This document shows positions 55,930 to 64,000 of a stretch of 64,000 nt of DNA, piece by piece (position 1 is the stretch's first letter; every line of letters begins with the position of its first letter). Origin of the DNA: Tridacna crocea (taxonomy: Eukaryota; Mollusca; Bivalvia; Cardiida; Cardiidae); the NCBI GenBank assembly GCA_943736015.1, contig OX031069.1, forward strand, positions 42,938,728 to 43,002,727. The letters are read 5' to 3'. The notes beneath the pieces were generated by a model. The model was not told the DNA's origin, did no database searches, and was given only the letters and a program-made list of their open reading frames with translations. The translations under genes and the position numbers were made by a program.

Positions 55930-56100
55930 GTTTGTACGGTTAGGGTCTTTTTATGGTCTTTTTTTCTTTTATTTTCAACAGCATTTCAGCTGTATCGCGG
56001 CGGTCATTACATAAGTTCATGCTCTTCTATGGTTTCATAACTAATGATCACTTTACCTAGGTACAATCTTCATCTTGCAGCGTTCGCGAATAATATATAC

Positions 56101-56641
56101 TATTTTCCGTAAGCCTTTGGCTTCACATACATGTATGAGATAGCATATTGTCCTGACGTCATGATTTATTGTTCGTCTCTTTAAAGAAATAACAAATCAA
56201 GTACACCCCTATCTTAACCGGAAGTACTCTCCAAATAGAAGTCATAATTGTTCTGGCGCCTCACGTGAAAGACATGCATTTTAAATGTGTCATAGCAGGC
56301 ATTGATACCTGCTATTTCAAACCTCACTCTTTCCGGGGTGCAGCAGTTTCAGCTGCTTATACCAAAGGTTGCTCTATTTAGAAACTACTAGATACTGCAG
56401 ATTGGACATCTGATATTATCAGTGATAAGAACTTCAGAAAGTTGTATTACAGGAAGTCTTTTTCTAAAAATACATCTTTTCAAATGCAGTCTTTAAGACT
56501 CTAAACACTGAGGTTGAAATGCAAATAATGTTGTGGTATACATGTATTCTGTTGTTTAGTTAAAATAATATTTCCATATGTGTTTTGTTGCCTTTAAACT
56601 TGCTGTCTAACACACGTGAAACCGAAGGCTTACGGAAAATA
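56101..56641. mobile_element. ~540-bp TIR element
   Basis: TATTTTCCGTAAGCCTTTGG / CCGAAGGCTTACGGAAAAT ends, extended by CTTCAC / GTGAAA. The interior includes GCAGGCATTGATACCTGC. No transposase. Confidence 0.55.
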
Positions 56642-57154
56642 CCCAGACTGTCCAAAATAGATGCGTATTTGTAGAATGCCTTGTAGCGGGAGATAGTGAT
56701 TTCATCGGTTTATTATCAAATTAGATATGATGTCATCATACTAATTTGCATATATATACATTTTCCATGACAACAACTTAAATTGTGAATATTGCTATGT
56801 ACTGAGAATAGGCAGACAGAGAATAGTAATTCTTGCTAAATTGTTTTCTACCAGCCCTCTGAAACAGTTTGAACAGTGAACTGAAATCCTATGAAACACA
56901 AGCCTACTGTAACTTACGGTTCAATGTCTTTACTATGGTCTGTTTCTAACTCGGCTTCTTAAAAGTTTTGAAACAGCGAGATAGTTTTCATGTGTCGCTA
57001 TCCTTCCGAAACTTTTATATTTTCTTATATCTCACTTAGATCATCGAATGTTTTTTTTCTAGCTCGACATTTTAGAACTTCCAAAACGGCGGCGTACTGT
57101 TCTGTGTCGTCATCCCTGCGAAACTTTTATATTTTCTTATATCTCTATCATGTA

Positions 57155-57315
57155 TATATGTATGTATGTATGATTCGATGGATTGATGGATGGATGTATG
57201 TAGGTGTGTATGTATGTATGGATGGATGGATGGATGGATGGATGGATGGATGGAGATGTATGTATGTATGTATGTATGTAGGTATGTATGTATGTACATA
57301 TGGATGGATGGATAT
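57155..57315. repeat. (ATGT)n/(GGAT)n microsatellite
   Basis: Alternating TATG and GATG tetranucleotide blocks; the Met/Asp/Trp/Gly-rich frames here are artefacts. Confidence 0.92.
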
Positions 57316-57371
57316 TTGATACCGATGTCTTTTATGTTATTTCATGTTTTGTTTGGGCGATTTGGTTTCAG

Positions 57372-57479
57372 GTCATATTGGGCCAGCGTCAGGCCGGCGA
57401 AAGCATGTTAGACATAAGGGAGGCGACTCTAAGCAACCATCAAAACATACCCAACAGTTATCCCCCGGTGCTTCAACAG
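57372..57479 (+). CDS. KCNH (ERG): ERG-type KCNH channel exon: basic His/Ser/Gln-rich C-terminal segment
   Basis: Acceptor GATTTGGTTTCAG, donor CAACAG|GTAAAT; phase 1 in, phase 1 out (residues 579-614). It reads HIGPASGRRKHVRHKGGDSK then QPSKHTQQLSPGAST. Low complexity and basic, likely disordered. It rests on phase and splice sites rather than homology. 108 bp is divisible by three, so it could be skipped. A Tc1-like MITE begins about 20 bp after the donor. Confidence 0.75.
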
Positions 57480-57499
57480 GTAAATTAAGTAGTAAAATA

Positions 57500-57763
57500 C
57501 CAATCATAAGTTAAGCATCACCAAAACCAAAAACTGACCAGCAATAGCCCATGTGCTTAGACCATCATTACTCCTACCCACAGTTTGCCATTTCTGGGCT
57601 TCGGACAGTTTTCTCGTAGCCATCCTTTCATATGGCTCATAAAACAGCCTGTTACTTGTCTAGTGGGTCCGTGCATAGCTTGAAAATATACCAATTAAAA
57701 GATTATCCATAAAAAAAAGTATGACTAAATTTGTTCTGGTGATGCTTAACTTATGTCTGACTG
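57500..57763. mobile_element. Tc1/mariner-like MITE (copy 2)
   Basis: CATAAGTTAAGCATCACC ... GGTGATGCTTAACTTATGTC then CTG and TA. The left terminal few bases are diverged. Confidence 0.65.
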
Positions 57764-57829
57764 TATATTTGTATCTCATATACTGTCAGTCATATGCTTT
57801 TAATCCTTAGGCTTCTTAGCGCTACTTAC

Positions 57830-58003
57830 TGATATTTTGGATATATTGTAGATCAGGATCAGACTGCACAGAATGTGCAGTCTGATCTTGAATCTATACT
57901 GTCCGATAAGCAAATGTTATTCCCAAAAATATACCTTTGAAACAGCAATATTTGAGTTTTTACTATCGAATTGAAAATTTCATTTGAGTTAGCAGGATAA
58001 GAA
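57830..58003. mobile_element. Family B MITE, hairpin intact
   Basis: Hairpin 57850-57903 (CAGACTGCACAGAATGTGCA), right part TACTATCGAATTGAAAATTT and AGCAGGATAAGAA. It abuts the family A MITE at 58004. Confidence 0.7.
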
Positions 58004-58227
58004 TTAACTCTTTACCAAACGACACTATTTTAGTCTTGTCCAAATCAGAAACATTAGCAGACGACAAAAGTGACTGAAAATTGGAAATTTGTTTTGTGAA
58101 GGGTCGAAGACATTGTGGGAAAAGGAGAAAATGCTGGTTACCAGCATTTTCTCCTTTTCCCACAATGTTTTCCAAAGGCTTCTCTCTCAGGGTCGTCAAA
58201 AGTAGGGACTGTGTGGTAATGGGTTAA
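58004..58227 (-). mobile_element. Family A MITE, 29 bp before a channel exon
   Basis: TTAACTCTTTACCAAACGAC ... GTGTGGTAATGGGTTAA, perfect hairpin. Confidence 0.9.
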
Positions 58228-58256
58228 GATCTGTTTTTCATTTCTTGTTACTGCAG

Positions 58257-58404
58257 CCACGTCCTACACCCCAAAGTCGTTATCCAGTAGTGGACAGCGG
58301 TTTTCCTGGGGACCCTCTCAGAGTGAAGTCAACATTACACATTCAGGAAAACCTGGAATTTATACTCTGGAAGATATAGACAATAGATTGGATCATTTAA
58401 CATG
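58257..58404 (+). CDS. KCNH (ERG): ERG-type KCNH channel exon: tail and start of coiled coil
   Basis: Acceptor TTCTTGTTACTGCAG, donor ACATG|GTAACC; phase 1 in, phase 2 out (residues 615-663). It reads ATSYTPKSLSSSGQRFSWGP, SQSEVNITHSGKPGIYTLE and DIDNRLDHLT. The end (LEDIDNRLDHLT) begins a heptad pattern that continues in the last exon, where ERG channels have their C-terminal tetramerising coiled coil. The upstream intron is 777 bp and almost entirely MITE. Confidence 0.85.
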
Positions 58405-58559
58405 GTAACCACTTTTCAAAAATTGTGACCCTTCACGAAAAAAAGGACAATCTTGGAAATCCGTACACCAATTAGATGAAACTGAAAAAAAAAATAGTGC
58501 AGGTCATTTTAACTTGATAGTTCAAAAAAAGATGATTTAGTATGGTAGAATGACCACTT

Positions 58560-58690
58560 TTCATACAGAAAATATCATAAAAATGAAAATAGTTGATACT
58601 GGTCAGACTGAACAATCCGCGTTGTCTGACCAGGGTTGACACTTTTCGCAGTTCCCAGATGGTCCCTTTCTTCGTGACGGGTCACAAATA
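58560..58690. repeat. GC-rich hairpin repeat
   Basis: TGGTCAGACTGAACAATCCG ... GTCTGACCAGGGTTGACACT, outer part GGGTCACAAAT. Confidence 0.55.
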
Positions 58691-58759
58691 TATGAGCCAT
58701 ACCCTGTGATACAGGAGTTTATTGTATTTGCAAACAGTTTCGGCTAATACCATATGGTA

Positions 58760-58960
58760 ACAAGAGGGCCATGATGGCCCTGTATCACTCCACTGGCTAA
58801 TAAGTAAAAACATTAAAGGCCGAACATTACAATACTTGGCCAATTGGTCTCAAACTTAAGGATATACAATTTTTTTTCTATAAAATTCTTCGAGAAAGTT
58901 TTGATCCCAGGGCAAATCCAATTTTGACCGCAAAGCTATAATTACTTGAATCCTGGTAGA
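58760..58960. mobile_element. 5' end of 'GGGCCATGATGGCCC' dispersed element
   Basis: AACAAGAGGGCCATGATGGC followed by CTCCACTGGCTAATAAG. A relative at 61930-62000 leads into the 70-bp satellite. Confidence 0.5.
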
Positions 58961-59164
58961 GCTAAAAATGAAGACTTCCAATTCGAAAACATTTGATTTA
59001 GACAGTCAGAAGTTCTGTTATTTTCAGTCAAAGAATCTTGAAGAATAAGACAAAGAGAGTTCTTAAGAATGTTTATGAATAAAGACCTTGTATTTTCCAT
59101 ACTAGTCTTACAAGCCAAAGTGTGAGTACTAAGTCACCTTTTGAGATATCTATATGTATATGAG

Positions 59165-59465
59165 TAGTACTGTTTGAGAAGGGGGTTTAATGCATCCGCA
59201 AAAAGTATAGAACCAGGGCAGCCTGCGCAGACAACGCAGGCTGACATGGGCCTGTATTCACCAACCATTCTTGTAAACATTCTTAGTCTTATTCTCCAAG
59301 GTTTTCTAAATTTGTAATCAACACAACCTCTGATTGGCTAAACCGAATGGCTTAGCCAATCAGCAGTTGTGTTACTTACAAATGTAGAAAATTGTGGAGA
59401 ACAAGACAAAGAACGTTTTTAAGAATCGTTGGTGAATACAGGGCCAGAGCTGAAACTTTTTGCAA
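59165..59465. mobile_element. GC-rich hairpin repeat interrupted by a CCAAT palindrome
   Basis: The GC hairpin starts at 59170 (TGTTTGAGAAGGGGGTTTAA ... GCAGCCTGCGCAGACAACGC) and resumes after 59445 with GCCAGAGCTGAAACTTTTTG. The palindrome 59250-59445 (CTCTGATTGGCTAAACC) sits inside it. Confidence 0.6.
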
Positions 59466-59559
59466 GTGATTAATTGTCTAAATGTCCAAGAATCATTCAG
59501 CTGCAGGAATCAGCCGGTTGTTTTAGACAAAATAAAATTTATTAATCTATTTGTAACCC

Positions 59560-59815
59560 ATCACGCAAAAATGGACAGTCTGAGAATTCTGTACATCACA
59601 TTTAGATGAAAACAGATCAACGATAGTGTGGGTCGGTTTCAGCTGATAATTCATAAACGATTGTAAAACAAGGTAAACTGACCAGTTTACAAATAGAAAA
59701 TGTCATTAAAGCGAAAGGTGTCAACCCTGGTCAGTCTGCCTAATTCGCGCAGTCTGACCAGGTTTGACACTTTTGGCAGTTCCCAGAAAGTCCCTTTTTG
59801 GTGATGGGTCACATT
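59560..59815. repeat. GC-rich hairpin repeat
   Basis: GTAACCCATCACGCAAAAAT ... CCTGGTCAGTCTGCCTAATT ... GTGATGGGTCAC; the arms reach TGTAACCCATCAC / GTGATGGGTCACA. It lies 95 bp before the last exon. Confidence 0.65.
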
Positions 59816-59910
59816 TTTAAAGATAATTAGCTTGGTATAATGCTTCACGTAGAAGCATTAACCCCTCTTTCTATAGAAGCATTCATAACAAACTTCCGTT
59901 TCTTTTTCAG

Positions 59911-60109
59911 CCGTATGCACAATTTCGAAACCAAGCTATGTGATACTGTAGATAACATACTTTTACTGCTGGGACACAAACCGGCCAGGCATAAGGAAAA
60001 GGAAGTGCTGGTAGAACAACTTCCGGTTGTACATATCCCTCCGCCACGAAAAGGTCCGCGGTTAGTCAAATCACCGAGTGATCTCGCACGACTTCTCGAG
60101 AACATGTGA
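59911..60109 (+). CDS. KCNH (ERG): ERG-type KCNH channel last exon: coiled coil and C-terminus
   Basis: Acceptor CGTTTCTTTTTCAG; phase 2 in (split Cys 664), then 65 codons and TGA at 60107-60109. It reads RMHNFETKLCDTVDNILLLL followed by a basic/proline tail VVHIPPPRKGPRLVKSPSDL and ends ARLLENM. Together with DIDNRLDHLT of the previous exon, hydrophobic residues fall at heptad spacing, consistent with the tetramerising coiled coil of ERG channels. No clear AATAAA follows closely; AATAAT at about 60176 is a weak candidate. Confidence 0.88.
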
Positions 60110-60349
60110 TAAACTTTGTGTGTCATATTTAACCTTCCAAAAGCATTGTGATAAAGCAATCCGGCATTTCATTTGAATAATAACAGCCCTAAACAATTTT
60201 GCAGCATGAACAGTTCGAAAACACCTGTGAAAAAGGAATTATAGTAAATGGTGGTAGGCTTATTACATGAATATGTGTGAAAAAAAAAACTGGTTAAAGA
60301 TCTTTATCTAACCAGAATTTCTTCCTTTCTACTACAATGTTTCCGATCG

Positions 60350-60705
60350 GGCTATATTTTATTTCATGTGTCTATTTTTAGAAATGTTATGAGTAAAAAA
60401 TGTCTTAATTGAAGCTGGTGGGAATTATTTCCCCGTCACAGTAAATATTTTCCTCCTGCGAAAATCTGGAACTACTCTTTTTGAAAATATCGGTTATCCG
60501 GTTGATTGACTTGAGATCACTAGTTTCAAAAAAGGCATTCGTTGACAAAATAATCATAGGAAATACAATAATTTTTCCTCAATAGGGAAAGGTCCGCGAA
60601 AATAACTCGTGCCTTACGGAAGTTACGGCACTCGTGATTTTCGCATACCTTTCCCTTTTTCGGCAAATATTTCCCCACATTAACCACAAGCTGATGAAAT
60701 AAACT
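60350..60705. mobile_element. 'CAGCTTGTGGTTAA' palindrome element (copy 3)
   Basis: TTTCATGTGTCTATTTTTAG ... CATTAACCACAAGCTGATGA; the palindrome arm at 60570-60705 is partly degraded at the left end. Confidence 0.7.
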
Positions 60706-60819
60706 GTATTTATTAAACAAATCTCATAATTTGAGATACATCGAAATAGTCGTCTCCAAATGCATATAATATCTTTGATTGTTTGATTGATTGTATCGTT
60801 ACGCTAATTTCAATTATTG

Positions 60820-60975
60820 TAACCCGTGGCGCAAAAAGGGACCATTTAGAAACTGCGAAAAGTTTCGACCTTGGTCAGGCTGCGCAATCAGCGTAGGCTA
60901 ACCAGGTCCGACATTTTTCGCTTTTATGATATTTTCTGTTTGAAAAGTGGTCATTCTACAATCCTATACAATCAT
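60820..60975. repeat. GC-rich hairpin repeat
   Basis: GTAACCCGTGGCGCAAAAAG ... GTCAGGCTGCGCAATCAGCG ... GAAAAGTGGTCATTCTAC. Confidence 0.6.
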
Positions 60976-60981
60976 TTTAAG

Positions 60982-61270
60982 CTCAACTGGCCGAAGGCCA
61001 GCGGGCTTATATCATGGCCCGTTGTCCGTCCGTCCGTGCGTTAATTTTTTTTTTAAAACATCTTCTTTTCTGTAACTACCACGCCAATTTTGATGAAACT
61101 TCACAGAAATGATCCTGCCTTGGTCCTCTTTAGAATTTCTTGAAAGAATTTAATTCCTTCAAAAACTCTGGATGCCATGACAACAAAACTGAACAATTTT
61201 GAAAATCTTGACAACAAGGGAATTATTATTTCCTCTATGTAATGCTCAGTCCTATGGCCTAGTCAAGCAC
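60982..61270 (+). mobile_element. 5' part of a second Helentron-like or related element
   Basis: AAGCTCAACTGGCCGAAGGC, GGGCTTATATCATGGCCCGT and GTCCGTCCGTCCGTGCG, then TGATGAAACTTCACAGAAAT. The layout (palindromic start, GTCCGTCC, TGAAACTTCA) parallels the element at 34790. The 3' end is missing. Confidence 0.45.
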
Positions 61271-61286
61271 TAGTTAATCTTATCTT

Positions 61287-61507
61287 ATCCCATTACCAAA
61301 CAATCTCTTCTCTTTACGACCTTTAGAAAGAAGCCTTTAGAAAACATTGTGGGAAAAGGAGAAAATGCTGGTAACCAGCATTGTCTACTTTTCCCAAAAA
61401 AATTTTATCTACCCTTCACAAAAAAAAAAAATAAAAATTCAGTCACTTTTATTTTGTCATCTGCAAATGCTTTCGATTTGGACAAACCTAATATCTTGTC
61501 GTTTGAG
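61287..61507 (+). mobile_element. Family A MITE
   Basis: CCCATTACCAAACAATCTCT, hairpin TGCTGGTAACCAGCATTGTC, end TTGTCGTTTG; terminal TTAA lost on both sides. Confidence 0.7.
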
Positions 61508-61734
61508 CTATGACATATTTTTATGACGAAAAATGCAAACAAGTTTTCATTCCATACTTGAATTCCGTTGTAAACATTATTACCTGTTATATTCGTAGAC
61601 TGATCGGAGTTGTAGGTACATGTATTCTGATTAGTGGTTTTATAATTGCTGAATTTCTGACATGACATTTTAAAACCGATGTTTATTGTTTACCTTGGCA
61701 TTAAAAATGCTGAACAATGACAACCTTCTTACTT

Positions 61735-61935
61735 TCTCTTTTTTTATCACAATCAATTCTATCTTTTGGCATTTTACCAGATTACAGTCTTTCATTGTGC
61801 CTCGTTGAAACAAATTGTGGAAAGGAAGAAAGTGCTGATAACCAGCATATTGTCTTTGTTCCACAATGTTTTCTACTCTTTCTGAACAAGCCCCATCATG
61901 CATGATCCCATTTACCCTTGAGAGACGTTTAACCA
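61735..61935 (+). mobile_element. Degenerate family A MITE
   Basis: GTGGAAAGGAAGAAAGTGCT ... CATATTGTCTTTGTTCCACA stem with mismatches. Confidence 0.45.
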
Positions 61936-62082
61936 CAAGAAGACCATAATGGCCCGGTATCGCTCCACTGTCTTATAAACAAATTGCTGATATAGGTTAT
62001 TGTTATCAGGGGAGACATTTACCCAAAGATGCCAGTATTGAAATAAACCTTGATAGAGGGAAAAAGCCCTGATAGAAAATAG

Positions 62083-63820
62083 GGCCATGACATACGTGTA
62101 AGCTTATTGGTCTTTGGCTAGTGGTGCTGAAAACGACAGTTTTGAAATATACGGCCATGACATACGTGTAAGCTTATTGGTCTTTGGCCAGTGGTGATGA
62201 AAACGACAGTTTTGAAATATACGGCCATGACATGCGTGTAAGCTTATTGGCCTTTGGCCAGTGGTGCTGAAAACGACAATTTTGAAATATACGGCCATGA
62301 CATGCGTGTAAGCTTATTGGCCTTTGGCCAGTGGTGCTGAAAACGACAATTTTGAAATATACGGCCATGACATGCGTGTAAGCTTATTGGCCTTTGGCCA
62401 GTGGTGCTGAAAACGACAATTTTGAAATATACGGCCATGACATGCGTGTAAGCTTATTGGCCTTTGGCCAGTGGTGCTGAAAACGACAATTTTGAAATAT
62501 ACGGCCATGACATGCGTGTAAGCTTATTGGCCTTTGGCCAGTGGTGCTGAAAACGACAATTGTGAAATATAAGGCCATGGCATGCGTGTAAGCTTATTGG
62601 CCTTTGGCCAGTGGTGCTGAAAATGACAACTTTAAAAAAAAAGGGCCACGATCTGCGTGTGAGCTTATTGGCCTTTGGCCAGTGGTGCTGAAAATGACAA
62701 TTTTGAAAAATTGGGCCATTACATTTGTGTAAACTTATTGGCCTTTGGCAAGTTGTGGTGAAAACGACAATTTTGAAATATAAGGGCATGGCATACGTGT
62801 AAGCTTATTGGCCTTTGGCCAGTGGTGCTGAAAACGACAATTTTGAAATATAAGGCAATGACATACGTGTTAGCTTATTGGCCTTTGGCCAGTGGTGCTG
62901 AAATGACAATTTTGAAATATAAGGCCATGACAGGCGTGTAAGCTTATTGGCCTTTGGCCAGTGGTGCTGAAAATGACAATTTTGAAATATAAGGCCATGA
63001 TCTGTATGTAAGCTTATTGGCCGGTGGTGCTGAAAATGACAATTTTGAAATATAAGGCCATTGTATATGTGTAAACTTATTTGCCTTTGGCCAGTGGTGC
63101 TGAAAATGCCAATTTTGAAATATAGGGCAATGGCATACGTGTTAACTTATTAGCCTTTGGCCAGTGGTGCTGAAAACGACAATTTTGAAATATAAGGCCA
63201 TGACATACGTGTAAGCTTATTAGCTTTCGCCAGTGGTTTTGAAAACGACAATTTTGAAATATACGGCCATGACATACGTGTAAGCTTATTAGCCTTTGGC
63301 CAGTGGTGCTGAAAAGGACAATTTTGAAACATAGGGTCATGACATACGTGTAAGCTTATTAGCTTTGGCCAGTGGTGATGAAAACGACAATTTTGAAATA
63401 TTGGGCCATGACATACGTGTAAGCTTATTAGCCTTTGGCCAGTGCTGCTGAAAACGACAATTTTGAAATATAGGGCCATGACATACTTGAAAGTTATTGG
63501 CCTTCAGCCAGCGGTGCTGAAAACAACAATTTTGAAATATAAGGCCATGACATACGTGTAAGCTTATTGGCCTTTGGCCAGCGGTGTTGAAATCGACAAT
63601 TTTGAAATATAAGGCCATGAAATACGTGTAAGCTTATTGGCCTTTTCACAGTGGTGCGGAAAACGACAATTTTGAAATATAGGGCCATGACATACGTGTA
63701 AGCTTATTGGCCTGTGGCCAGTGGTGCTGAAAATGACAAGTTTTGAAATATAGGGCCATGACACGTGTTTGCTTAATGGCTTTTGGCCAGTGGTGCTGAA
63801 AATAACAATTTTGAAATATG
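62083..63820. repeat. 70-bp satellite array
   Basis: About 25 head-to-tail units of 70 bp: GGCCATGACATACGTGTAAG, CTTATTGGCCTTTGGCCAGT, GGTGCTGAAAACGACAATTT, TGAAATATA. Units 62220-62570 are almost identical and both flanks are more diverged, as expected from unequal crossing-over. TTGGCCTTTGGCCAGT is a partial palindrome. The overlapping minus-strand open frames of ~64 residues recur every 70 bp and are generated by the repeat. Confidence 0.93.
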
Positions 63821-63856
63821 CTGTGCTCAAGATTTTGAGGAATCAGGCAACAATCT

Positions 63857-64000
63857 TCTTCGCGAGCCAAGGTTGGGATCACTAAGTGGATCTTACCTTG
63901 GCGGATCGAGCCCGATTTCGAGATTTTGACACCCCTCCGATTGGGTGCTGCTTATTATATCCCTTTACATCATATTTCTTATAGCCAATGAAATTTTGTT
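63857..64000 (+). repeat. Dispersed repeat shared with 14072-14225
   Basis: CTTCGCGAGCCAAGG, GTGGATCTTACCTTGGCGGA and CATATTTCTTATAGCCAATG; continues past the window edge. Confidence 0.75.

Larger units (their letters stand above)
55930..57371 (+). other. Intron
   Basis: Holds the TIR element 56101-56641 and the ATGT/GGAT microsatellite 57155-57315. 56642-57150 has a two-copy duplication (TTTTATATTTTCTTATATCT at 57010 and 57125) and nothing else recognised. Confidence 0.5.

Noticed and set aside
59845..60159. 104-residue minus-strand frame
   Set aside because: Antisense shadow of the last channel exon.
62104..63882. Series of overlapping minus-strand frames with SLHACHGRIFQNC
   Set aside because: Each is a shifted reading of the 70-bp satellite; no unique N- or C-terminus.

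Overview
The window is eukaryotic and looks like a mollusc, most likely a bivalve. It has an AT-rich background, short exons with GT-AG introns, and tRNA-derived SINEs ending in a 'GGCGTTcAACCCcAAtAcAAgC'-like tail. It also has a Helentron/'pearl'-type element and a very dense population of short foldback MITEs. There are no bacterial features. The species call is an inference from repeat style, not from a matched sequence.

The main gene is a plus-strand voltage-gated potassium channel of the KCNH family, ERG (Kv11) type. I assembled it exon by exon from translated homology and splice phase. The supported exons are 15925-16043 (N-terminal linker, 5' edge uncertain), 19471-19840 (S1-S3), 32206-32605 (S4, S5, pore helix, filter SIGFGN), 33250-33449 (S6 and C-linker), 41270-41369 (C-linker), 43625-43777 and 45497-45690 (cyclic-nucleotide-binding homology domain), 47613-47724, 50263-50295 (a 33-bp microexon), 55759-55929, 57372-57479, 58257-58404 and 59911-60109 (distal C-terminus, coiled coil, stop). 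From the Ser codon that starts at the 16043/19471 junction to the stop, all phases agree and give 729 residues. The PAS domain was not found and probably lies upstream of the window. A short possible alternative first exon is at 15454-15550.

A second, unnamed gene lies on the minus strand inside the 7.8-kb channel intron. Its last two exons (39523-39757/39769 and 38830-38899) have matching phase, good splice sites, a stop and a polyA signal (38724-38729).

Most of the rest is mobile DNA. The commonest element (family A) is a ~220-230 bp MITE with ends TTAACCCwTTACCA / TGGTAAwGGGTTAA and a perfect ~48-bp central hairpin. The TTAA target site and CCC/GGG ends suggest piggyBac mobilisation. Other families include a hairpin family with TTAA-like ends (family B), a double GC-rich hairpin family, a CRE-bearing foldback family, a Tc1-like TA MITE, a MULE-like element with 60-bp TIRs and 9-bp target duplication, SINEs, and a Helentron-like element with internal tandem repeats. 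Several are nested in each other, giving a relative insertion order. Tandem arrays sit near both ends: a minisatellite at 700-1412 and a 70-bp satellite at 62083-63820. Many MITEs lie within 15-80 bp of channel splice sites.
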